Assembly (NCBI GenBank): GCA_002455215.1 | Contig: DKKK01000193.1 | Location: forward strand, 3,413-8,530 | Reading direction: 5' to 3' | DNA length: 5,118 bases | Source of the DNA: Anaerolineales bacterium UBA6668 | Lineage (GTDB): Bacteria; Chloroflexota; Anaerolineae; Anaerolineales; UBA6668 | Shown here: positions 1 to 5,100 of the stretch, in pieces | How the letters are laid out: every line of letters starts with the position of its first letter | How positions within the stretch are numbered: the first letter of the stretch is position 1 | Position numbers and translations under genes: made by a program | The notes under the pieces: generated by a model | Seen by the model: only the letters and a program-made list of their open reading frames with translations | What the model was told of the DNA's origin: nothing | Database searches by the model: none

Positions 1-160
1 TTGCGGCTCATGGGTTTCGATAGACTAGACATCCCGGGACTTTAATAGTTGTGATTTCTGTCTGCTTTTGATTCTACTGAATACGGAAGACAGGAGATGG
101 TGATGGGCAATGCCCCCTCACTATCCAGAATTCCCTTAATTCTTTAATCTTCTTAACTCC
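1..160. other. Non-coding left edge of the window
   Basis: I recognise no gene in this stretch. On the plus strand a frame is open from base 1 and ends at a TAA at 43-45 (LRLMGFDRLDIPGL). It could be the last 14 codons of a gene entering from the left, but that is too short to identify or to trust. The minus-strand TrpD2-like fragment ends at 161, so if the left frame is real the two genes converge here. The space between them holds an imperfect hairpin (96-125) and the start of a CTTAA-rich tract (131-181). I see no tRNA or other RNA gene. Confidence 0.4.
96..125. repeat. Imperfect inverted repeat / hairpin
   Basis: Bases 96-103 (GATGGTGA) pair with 118-125 (TCACTATC) in an 8-bp stem containing one G-T pair. 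After a small internal loop, 105-108 pairs with 112-115 (GGGC/GCCC) around a three-base loop. The hairpin lies 36-65 bases beyond the stop of the minus-strand TrpD2-like fragment. It has no T-run on either side, so a classical Rho-independent terminator is not supported. A transcript-end structure or a small dispersed palindromic repeat are the alternatives. Confidence 0.5.
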
Positions 161-181
161 TTAACTCCTTAACTCTTTTAA
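131..181. repeat. Pyrimidine-rich CTTAA repeat tract, copy 1
   Basis: The plus strand reads as repeated CTTAA/TTTAA words separated by pyrimidines and includes a 9-bp unit, CTTAACTCC, repeated in tandem (about 152-169). It overlaps the last seven codons of the TrpD2-like frame, so the extreme C-terminus of that frame (KLKELRS) is encoded by repeat sequence. A related tract at 1194-1230 shares the ten-base word CCCTTAATTC, and 15 of 18 bases match over the first part. Both tracts lie at the 3' side of minus-strand genes. Confidence 0.5.
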
Positions 182-901
182 TTTCCGCTCCCCTTCGCTT
201 TGTAATTTGTTTTTGATAAGGGCATAGCCAGCGGCAAGGGAGGGGGTGTGCTTGAGCAAGGTGAGAATTGCGCCAGCGGTAAGTGCCACTTGTTGGGTGG
301 CAGGGGAATCTTGCCCGTGCAGGGCTTGCAGGTTAACGGCGGCGTGTGCGGCTGGGGTTACTTCGGCGGCAGTCACGCGCTCGCGGGTGGTCAAACCCAC
401 TTGCGCGGTGTCCAAAATCCAATCGTCTGCCTCCTGCTCAGCAAAGATGTGAGTGGCGCGTCCGGCTGGCATTTCAATCGAGCCTTCTTCGCCTTGCACA
501 ATCCAACTTTGGCGACTGCCGGTTTGCTGAAGGCGCAAACGTTCAAGGTATTCACCGTGAAAAAAGCCGGTCAGTTGGAAAGGGGCATCTGCCGGGTTAA
601 AAAGCTTTTCAACAGAGTTGAGTGCGGTTCGCAGACCAAATTCGTTTCGCATAGGCAATAAGGAAAGCCACTGTGGGCAGAACTGCTCGGCAGAGACAAA
701 CCCCACCCCATGCTGATCCAAAAATTGCCCGGCTTGGAGTGGGGGCAAATCGGTTGGAATGCCCAAAGCCCGAAAAACCGCACCTGGAGTCACCCCCTGC
801 TTGGTGGGAACGCCTTCAGCCCCATGCGATAGGCTGGGTACACCGCAAAGGGCAAGCGCAATTTGGATGGCGGGCAAAAGCTGGGCGGTTTTGGGCGGTG
901 A
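161..901 (-). pseudogene. TrpD2/YbiB-like glycosyltransferase-3-fold protein, C-terminal fragment
   Basis: The family homology covers roughly 246 residues ending at the TAA at 161-163. Recognisable segments in order are a helix with GVPSLSHGAEGVPTKQGVTP followed by AVFRALGIP (the counterpart of the HGxRxxSSxxGSADVLEALG region of anthranilate phosphoribosyltransferase), HGVGFVSAEQFCPQW, LPMRNEFGLRTALNSVEKLFNP (counterpart of R.ELGIRTxFNxLGPLxNP), a GFFHGEYLERL strand-helix, and SRQSWIVQGEEGSIEM. The CPxW and NSVEKLFNP wording resembles the TrpD2/YbiB branch, which in E. coli is a nucleic-acid-binding relative, rather than true TrpD. The N-terminal helical domain and the glycine-rich phosphoribosyl loop (about 75-85 residues) are missing. 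The same open frame extends upstream to an ATG at 1015, but those first 38 residues are an out-of-frame reading of the adjoining SDR fragment and are not genuine. The product is very likely non-functional. Family membership is fairly sure; the TrpD2 branch is from recall. Confidence 0.7.
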
Positions 902-1049
902 TTTCTTGCACACATTCTTCGGCAGAGGCGGCGGAGGTGTGATAGCCAATGCCCACTCGGCAACCTGCCTGCGCCAACGCCAGCGAGATGGCACGCCCCA
1001 CACGTTGTGCGCCACCCACCACTAATGCGGTTCGGTCTTGTAGATTCAT
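816..1049 (-). pseudogene. SDR-family oxidoreductase, N-terminal fragment (frameshifted into TrpD2-like sequence)
   Basis: The frame starts at the ATG at 1049 and begins with MNLQDRTALVVGGAQRVGRA, followed by ISLALAQAGCRVGIGY and a helix AASAEECVQEITAQ. This is the first beta-alpha-beta unit of a Rossmann fold, with the GGAQRVG dinucleotide-binding turn (residues 12-18) in the TGGAxRxG style of short-chain dehydrogenases. Similarity stops at about residue 50. The remaining 27 residues (ending CTQPIAWG) are an out-of-frame reading of the neighbouring TrpD2-like gene. A complete SDR has about 250 residues with an NNAG motif and a Tyr-x-x-x-Lys catalytic pair; neither is present. Only a weak AGG precedes the start codon. 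An array of palindromes lies 29-76 bases upstream. Best read as the 5' remnant of a deleted gene. Confidence 0.7.
882..899. repeat. 8-bp direct repeat at the SDR/TrpD2 junction
   Basis: TGGGCGGT occurs at 882-889 and again at 892-899, separated by TT. The pair lies where SDR similarity stops and TrpD2 similarity begins, which fits a deletion or slippage scar at microhomology. That mechanism is inference. Confidence 0.55.
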
Positions 1050-1077
1050 CCTGCAATTGTACTACTGAACTAACAAA

Positions 1078-1125
1078 CGCGGAAACAATCTTCCGCGGAA
1101 AAAATCTTCCGCGGAAAACATTTTC
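1078..1125. repeat. Three tandem 16-bp repeats with TTCCGCGGAA palindromes
   Basis: Three units begin at 1078, 1094 and 1110 (CGCGGAAACAATCTTC, CGCGGAAAAAATCTTC, CGCGGAAAACATTTTC), and a fourth is cut short after CGC at 1126. The unit junctions create two perfect 10-bp palindromes, TTCCGCGGAA, at 1091-1100 and 1107-1116, with centres 16 bp apart, plus half-sites at each flank. The array lies just upstream of the SDR start codon (1049) and about 120 bases beyond the glycosyltransferase stop. It could be a repressor-type operator array, a dispersed intergenic repeat, or a structured RNA element. The repeat itself is certain; its role is not. Confidence 0.8.
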
Positions 1126-1193
1126 CGCCCAATAACCCTGCCATCCCGTTTTGGGCTGTGAACTCCAACAGCACAATCCAAGCCTATCAACAC

Positions 1194-1230
1194 CCTTAAT
1201 TCCTTAACTTCTTTCCCTTTCTTAATTGCC
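1194..1230. repeat. Pyrimidine-rich CTTAA repeat tract, copy 2
   Basis: This resembles the tract at 131-181: it starts with the same CCCTTAATTC word and continues with CTTAACTTC and CTTAATTG. It begins 15 bases beyond the glycosyltransferase stop codon. Because both copies follow minus-strand genes at a similar distance, they are probably members of one dispersed intergenic repeat type, read as AG-rich GTTAAGGAATTAAG on the coding strand. No function can be assigned. Confidence 0.45.
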
Positions 1231-1244
1231 GATTCTCTCCGCTT

Positions 1245-2345
1245 TTAAAATACACTCCGATACACTTCCACCGTTTTTTGCGCAATTTGCGCTTGGGTAA
1301 AGTGCGCCAACATACGCTCTCTGCCGGCTTGTGCCAGCGATTCCCGCAAGGCAGGTGATTCTTGCAATTGGCTGAGCAAACCGGTCAGGGCAGGCACATC
1401 CCCTTCAGGAAAGACCAGTCCCGCCGAGCCAATGACATTCGGAATTTCGCCACAAGTGGAACCAACTACCGGCACGCCACACGCCATCGCTTCGACCAGC
1501 ACTCGCCCAAATTGTTCAATCCAGTTTGGGCGGCTGATACTGGGCAAAACCAAAACAGATAAGCTCGGTAGGTAGCTGGGTAGCTGGGTACTGGGCATCC
1601 ATGCCACAAAGCGCGTCTGCTCTGCCAAGCCTAGCTCTGCCACCCACTGCTGAAGCTGTGCCTGCTGTGGCCCACTGCCCACCAATTCCAGCCGCACCTG
1701 CGCACGGTTGGGCAGATTTGCCACTGCCTGCACCAGTAAGTCGGCACCTTTTTCCGGCACAAAGCGCCCCAAATAGCCAATGGTAAACGGTCGGTCGGTG
1801 GGGTGGGATGGTTGGAAGGGGAAGATTTGTGGGTCCACGCCAAATTGGGGAATGACAAAGAGCGGTTTGGAACAGCCTTTTTTACGCCACACGGCAAGGC
1901 TGGCTTGGTTGCCGCAAATGCCGGCATCGGTGTGCTGTAAAACGTGCGCTTCCATCCATGAGACAGGCGGGGGGTAACGGCGGTATAAATTTTGCCAGCT
2001 AAAAAAGATGGTTTTGGCATTCGCCCGTTTTGCCGCTTGCAGTGCGTGCCAAGTGGCAAAATTGTAGGGTTCTTCATCAATGTGAACCAAATCGGGCTGG
2101 AAGGTGCGGATGTGGTGCGCTAGGGTGGGGTAGTAATGCAGGTGAAAGTTGCCATTCCAGCGGATGGGGACGCTCCGCAATTCGTAACCTTCGGTGTGGG
2201 TGCGTTCCAAGCGCAGTTCGCCGCGTTCATCGCGCCACGAGTCCGGCACAATTGCGAGCAACTCGACACCGCGAGCGGCAATTTCTTCGAGTTTTCGCTG
2301 GTACGTGCCAACAACACAGGCTTTGGAGAGTAGTAAGACGCGCAT
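1245..2345 (-). CDS. GT4-family glycosyltransferase (GT-B fold)
   Basis: A complete 366-residue protein, a normal length for a GT4 retaining glycosyltransferase, which moves a sugar from a nucleotide-sugar donor to an acceptor such as a polysaccharide, lipid or small molecule. The N-terminal acceptor domain (residues 1 to about 175) starts with the strand MRVLLLSKA and carries PDLVHIDEEPYNFATWHA (85-101). The C-terminal donor domain has IGYLGRFVPEKG (189-200, with Arg194 and Lys199 as likely donor-phosphate contacts), LVGSGP (221-226) and the EX7E motif: Glu277 and Glu285 in EQFGRVLVEAMACGVPVV. Then come GEIPNVIG and GLVFPEGD, as usual for GT4. There is no signal peptide or membrane helix, so it should act at the cytoplasmic side. 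The ATG at 2345 gives the expected first beta strand, but no Shine-Dalgarno is visible; a 7-bp GAATGAT direct repeat occupies that position. The acceptor is unknown, because no polysaccharide genes lie nearby. Confidence 0.93.
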   Translation of the reverse strand: MRVLLLSKACVVGTYQRKLEEIAARGVELLAIVPDSWRDERGELRLERTHTEGYELRSVPIRWNGNFHLHYYPTLAHHIRTFQPDLVHIDEEPYNFATWHALQAAKRANAKTIFFSWQNLYRRYPPPVSWMEAHVLQHTDAGICGNQASLAVWRKKGCSKPLFVIPQFGVDPQIFPFQPSHPTDRPFTIGYLGRFVPEKGADLLVQAVANLPNRAQVRLELVGSGPQQAQLQQWVAELGLAEQTRFVAWMPSTQLPSYLPSLSVLVLPSISRPNWIEQFGRVLVEAMACGVPVVGSTCGEIPNVIGSAGLVFPEGDVPALTGLLSQLQESPALRESLAQAGRERMLAHFTQAQIAQKTVEVYRSVF

Positions 2346-2348
2346 GGT

Positions 2349-2362
2349 GAATGATGAATGAT
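2349..2362. repeat. 7-bp tandem repeat in the glycosyltransferase leader
   Basis: GAATGAT is repeated twice directly at 2349-2355 and 2356-2362, and reads ATTCATCATTCATC on the coding strand. It lies 4-17 bases upstream of the glycosyltransferase ATG, where a ribosome binding site would be expected, and no AGGAGG-like sequence is present. Translation is therefore probably Shine-Dalgarno-independent or weak. Confidence 0.45.
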
Positions 2363-2433
2363 GAGTTACAATTGCTCCCTAGTCCCTGCCAGTTTGCGTT
2401 ATTCTACACCATTCAAGGCATATCGGTAGGATG

Positions 2434-2460
2434 ATGATACGCAATTTTGGCTTGTGTCAA
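2434..2460 (-). promoter_or_regulatory. Possible sigma70-type promoter for the glycosyltransferase gene
   Basis: On the minus strand a perfect -35 hexamer TTGACA (2460-2455) is followed by a 15-bp spacer and TATCAT (2439-2434). It begins nine bases after the propeller gene's stop codon and would give a leader of roughly 80 bases before the glycosyltransferase ATG. The spacer is shorter than the usual 17 bp, so this is only a candidate. If real, the glycosyltransferase can be transcribed independently of the IS-interrupted gene upstream. Confidence 0.3.
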
Positions 2461-2468
2461 ATAGAGTT

Positions 2469-4118
2469 TTAGCGTTTTTGTTGCCAAATGTGCAATTGAC
2501 CGTCCGCAGAAACCACAAAAGATTGTAAGTCGGTTGTCCATTGAATGCTCTTGATAGTTTGAAAATTGGTTTCGATTTTTCCAACCGGTTGAAAATCATG
2601 GGTTACATCAAAAAACAACAAGTCACCAGTTTCTGCGCCAATGGTGAAGATGGTATTGTCCGGTGAGATTGCCAAAGAGCCGATTTTACCGGTGTTCCAC
2701 TGATAGGCAAAATGGTCGTTTCCGCGTGAAATATTGATAACAACCACTGAATCCGTTTCTTGCCCTTGGTATTTCCCGGCGAGATAAGAGTCGCCATCTT
2801 TTTCAAATGAAATGAGTGGAGTGAAGTGTTGGTCGAGTTCGCGATAACTTTTGCTTTTTAAATCGAGCAGATAGTGTTCGAATACGACAAACTGGCTATT
2901 GGGAGACCAGTAAAATTTACCGAACGAATATGCTGGGTGTGTATCAATGTACATTACGAAACTATTGATTTCAAAATCAAAGATAAATAATTTATCATTA
3001 ACAATAATGGCAATCATTTGCTTGTTTGGGCTGATTGAACTGTTATCAATTGTTTCGAAAGTTTCGAACCAAGTTTTTTCTGTTTTATCGGCTAAAAAGT
3101 AAGAGAAGGTGGCATGTGGATTCCCAAAAATTACAGATTGTAAATCGCCTGACCAATCTGTAGTTGCAATTGATGGGTATTTGTAATAGGTGCGGTAAAC
3201 ATTTGATTGATAGTACTTGAGATGGTTGCTTAGATTGATTATTTTTTGCTCTGAATGGTTTTGTAAGAGCAACAGATTGTTATTCGGACCCCATTTAATG
3301 GTTGTGGGCCAAAAGTTCCAGTCAGTTTTCTTGGCTAGGTTTTTGATATCCCGTACCGAAAGACCATCTGAGTTGGCATAGGCGATTGAGTGGTTATCCG
3401 GCGAAATTTGAAACGTAAAAATTGCTTGTGGCTCTAAATTATCCTGTATGTACCGTTGACCACTCGCAAAATCAACGACAGTTAGACGGTTGTCGTCAAT
3501 AAATGCCAATTTGTCTGTTTGATTTGCCCACGCAATGTGTTCGCAGGTGCAGTCATCAATCGGAAACCCATCTGTTTTTTTGTGGCTAAGCGTGTCAAAG
3601 ACATCGAAGAAATTTCTAGCGGTTAGAAATGCCAGATAGTGTCCTGTTGCCGAGTAGTGTATAAATTTGGCGTATACTCGCTCCCCTAAACAGCAACCTC
3701 CATGAAGGATATCGGCGTAAAAGCTTGCTACTCGTTTCAAGTTATCATCGAAAATAGACACGTAAGTGCTACTTCCAACAGCCATGTATGTTTGGTCGGG
3801 ATGAAAATCGAAGATGGGGAATTCAGAAGCGTATTTACCTTCCACTGTATATTTGGTTAAAGTTTGCCTTACTATATCAAAAACATAAAAAAATGCCCCA
3901 TAATCACAATCAAATATTAGATATTTAGTTCTCTCGGATGTACTTAAAGTATTTAAGCTACATCTGTTTTCTGTTGGAGTCATTACTTTTTGAAAACTGT
4001 TTGATTTCGCTTCCCAAAGATAGTAAGCTGGATTAAATACCGGTTCAGTTTTTCTATTCGCATAGATAATAAAAACACCTTTTTGCGCATCAATAATATT
4101 GACGATATGGGGTTTGTA
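2469..4118 (-). CDS. WD40-like beta-propeller protein, 5' end cut off by an insertion sequence
   Basis: The frame ends at the TAA at 2469-2471. Its first ATG is at 3983, giving 504 residues, but no ribosome binding site precedes it. The same frame stays open through 45 more codons to the IS edge at 4120, and those codons look coding (KPHIVNIIDAQKGVFIIYA, then NPAYYLWEAKSNSFQ). The gene is therefore truncated and its true start lies beyond the IS. The sequence is a series of degenerate WD-type blades: 'SPDN/SPNK/SPNS' turns followed by beta strands ending in IFD, VFD, FFDV or HIW. Eleven are visible, near residues 58, 106, 149, 191, 229, 275, 315, 357, 392, 437 and 480 counted from the ATG at 3983, with one or two weaker ones upstream. 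That number suggests two stacked propellers, a scaffold for protein interaction. No catalytic domain, signal peptide or membrane helix is visible in the retained part; an N-terminal effector domain could have been lost. Base composition is clearly more AT-rich than the glycosyltransferase gene. Its partner and role are unknown. Confidence 0.85.
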   Translation of the reverse strand, partial: YKPHIVNIIDAQKGVFIIYANRKTEPVFNPAYYLWEAKSNSFQKVMTPTENRCSLNTLSTSERTKYLIFDCDYGAFFYVFDIVRQTLTKYTVEGKYASEFPIFDFHPDQTYMAVGSSTYVSIFDDNLKRVASFYADILHGGCCLGERVYAKFIHYSATGHYLAFLTARNFFDVFDTLSHKKTDGFPIDDCTCEHIAWANQTDKLAFIDDNRLTVVDFASGQRYIQDNLEPQAIFTFQISPDNHSIAYANSDGLSVRDIKNLAKKTDWNFWPTTIKWGPNNNLLLLQNHSEQKIINLSNHLKYYQSNVYRTYYKYPSIATTDWSGDLQSVIFGNPHATFSYFLADKTEKTWFETFETIDNSSISPNKQMIAIIVNDKLFIFDFEINSFVMYIDTHPAYSFGKFYWSPNSQFVVFEHYLLDLKSKSYRELDQHFTPLISFEKDGDSYLAGKYQGQETDSVVVINISRGNDHFAYQWNTGKIGSLAISPDNTIFTIGAETGDLLFFDVTHDFQPVGKIETNFQTIKSIQWTTDLQSFVVSADGQLHIWQQKR

Positions 4119-4120
4119 AT

Positions 4121-4142
4121 AGACGTTATTTATAATAGTAAA
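4121..4142. repeat. Left terminal inverted repeat of the IS
   Basis: Bases 4121-4142 match the reverse complement of 5097-5118 at 17 of 22 positions; mismatches are at positions 5, 11-13 and 20 counted inward. A TATAAT hexamer at 4131-4136 lies within and just after the repeat and may be the -10 element of the transposase promoter. No -35 at normal spacing is visible inside the element. Confidence 0.8.
4131..4136 (+). promoter_or_regulatory. Possible -10 box of the transposase gene
   Basis: A perfect TATAAT lies 14 bases before the transposase ATG at 4151. The 17-bp-spaced upstream position (4108-4113, TGGGGT) does not resemble TTGACA and falls in flanking DNA. Transcription would be weak or depend on the insertion site, which is common for IS elements. 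The spacing to the ATG leaves almost no leader, and the only purine-rich signal (AGG at 4147-4149) is too close to the ATG to be a good ribosome binding site. Confidence 0.3.
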
Positions 4143-4150
4143 ATATAGGT

Positions 4151-4873
4151 ATGCTAACTTACAAACAACTCAAAGAGAAACCAAAAGAATTTTTAGCGGC
4201 AACTAGCCTAACTGTAGCGGAATTTGAATCCTTACTGCCCATTTTTGAGAAACAGTATAAAGAACAACAGCCATCAGAGCAGAACCGCAAAGGAAAAACA
4301 CGCCAAAGAAAAGTCGGGGGTGGGGTCAAAGAGCGCATGCTAGCAATTGAAGATAAACTACTATTCATTCTCGTTTATCAGAAAACGTATCCATTACAAA
4401 CGATGCACGGCTTACAGTTTGGATTGAGCCAACCACAAACCAACATTTGGATACATCGTCTCATGCCTATTTTGCGTGAAAGTTTGGCAGAGCTTGAGAT
4501 GACACCGGAACGAGATGCGGAAAAAGTAGGCACTCACGCATTGGCACAGGAAATCGCGCCGGATTTGTTGATTGACGGCACGGAAAGGCGAATACAACGC
4601 CCAAAAGACGCAACAAAACAAACAGAACACTATAGTGGTAAGAAAAAAACGCATACAGACAAGAATATTTTGCTGACCAACCTCCATTCTGGCAAGGTGG
4701 TTTATCTAAGCCCCACAGAAAATGGCAAGAAACACGATAAAAAGATAGCAGATGAAAACGCGATTGTCTATCCTGCGGAGGCAACATTAGGGAAGGATAC
4801 AGGCTTTCAAGGGTATGAGCCGTTGGGAGTACAGACATTTCAGCCAAAAAAAAATCGAAAGGAAAAGAGTTAA
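4151..4873 (+). CDS. IS5-family transposase, first frame (N-terminal and central part)
   Basis: This frame gives 240 residues. Residues 1-55 form a basic, Lys-rich lead-in. Residues about 58-108 are a helical DNA-binding segment of the HTH_Tnp_4 type (VKERMLAIEDKLLFILVYQ, then LQFGLSQPQTNIWIHRLMPIL). The catalytic domain follows: IDGTERRIQRP carries the first Asp (142), SGKKKTHTDKN and GKKHDKK match conserved parts of DDE_Tnp_4 proteins, and GKDTGFQGY carries the likely second Asp (216). The frame leaves the family alignment after QPKK, at a run of nine A residues (4846-4854), and stops at the TAA at 4871-4873 before the catalytic Glu. Alone it should not catalyse transposition. Joined to the next frame by a -1 shift it gives a 316-residue full-length enzyme. 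The ATG at 4151 is the only reasonable start. Confidence 0.9.
   Translation: MLTYKQLKEKPKEFLAATSLTVAEFESLLPIFEKQYKEQQPSEQNRKGKTRQRKVGGGVKERMLAIEDKLLFILVYQKTYPLQTMHGLQFGLSQPQTNIWIHRLMPILRESLAELEMTPERDAEKVGTHALAQEIAPDLLIDGTERRIQRPKDATKQTEHYSGKKKTHTDKNILLTNLHSGKVVYLSPTENGKKHDKKIADENAIVYPAEATLGKDTGFQGYEPLGVQTFQPKKNRKEKS
4846..4854 (+). other. A9 slippery run at the transposase frame junction
   Basis: Nine consecutive A residues follow CAGCC, exactly where the first transposase frame must move by -1 to enter the second. In the first frame the run is read CCA AAA AAA AAT; after a -1 slip it is read AAA TCG AAA GGA. Poly-A runs allow both ribosomal -1 slippage and RNA-polymerase slippage and are used this way by several IS families. 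A single lost A (A10 to A9) would give the same picture, so this may be a mutation or a sequencing error. No downstream hairpin or Shine-Dalgarno stimulator was evident by eye. Confidence 0.6.
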
Positions 4874-5100
4874 GTGATGCAGACAAAGAGATGAACCAAC
4901 TTATTTCAGGCATGCGAGTATTGGTAGAAAATACGATTGCAGGTGTCAAGCGATGCCGAATTGTCAAAGACGTTTTTCGCGCCACCAAAGAAGGTTTTTC
5001 CGACTTAGCGATGGAAATCGCATGTGCATTGCACAATTTTCGAATGGATTGCCGACATACTGCTTCTCGGAATCATTCATTAGCTCAACTTCTGACTTGA
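4852..5100 (+). CDS. IS5-family transposase, second frame (C-terminal part with catalytic Glu)
   Basis: Read from the A-run, this frame gives 82 residues beginning KSKGKELSDADKEMNQLISG. It holds the third catalytic residue in VENTIAGVKRCRI, where the Glu codon at 4927-4929 is followed by six residues and Lys, the E(6)K/R signature of IS4/IS5-type enzymes. It continues with the usual C-terminal helix MEIACALHNFRMDCR. It ends at the TGA at 5098-5100, which overlaps the right inverted repeat. An internal ATG at 4891 could give a 69-residue product, but no ribosome binding site supports that; the segment is best read as the tail of the fused transposase. In fused numbering the Glu is about residue 260. 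Confidence 0.85.
   Translation, partial: KSKGKELSDADKEMNQLISGMRVLVENTIAGVKRCRIVKDVFRATKEGFSDLAMEIACALHNFRMDCRHTASRNHSLAQLLT

Noticed and set aside
58..93. CTGTCT...AGACAG inverted repeat at the left edge, considered as an IS end
   Set aside because: Only six bases pair over a 24-base loop, and the sequence does not match the IS termini at 4121 and 5118.
248..661. Plus-strand frames of 68-137 codons across 246-661
   Set aside because: They are antisense shadows of the TrpD2-like frame, whose minus-strand translation shows clear family motifs. The plus frames show no recognisable domain.
790..1176. Minus-strand 128-codon frame starting at 1176
   Set aside because: It runs through the palindrome array and then both gene remnants in the wrong frame. 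Its product is rich in Arg, Cys and Trp and has no family features.
1..1244. Possible CRISPR array or other defence system
   Set aside because: The 16-bp units at 1078-1125 are directly adjacent with no spacers, and there are no cas, restriction or toxin-antitoxin genes in the window.
1573..1590. Short tandem TAGCTGGG units inside the glycosyltransferase, considered as a phase-variation site
   Set aside because: There are only two perfect copies and a partial one, and the encoded QLPSYLPS stretch fits the GT4 family. There is no sign of an expandable switch.
1631..2080. Overlapping frames inside the glycosyltransferase on both strands
   Set aside because: They are alternate-frame readings of a gene whose GT4 motifs are continuous and in order from first to last residue.
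4467..5036. 189-codon minus-strand frame opposite the transposase
   Set aside because: It is antisense to the conserved DDE segments and crosses the frame junction. It is Cys/Phe/Ser-rich with no motif, so it is a shadow.
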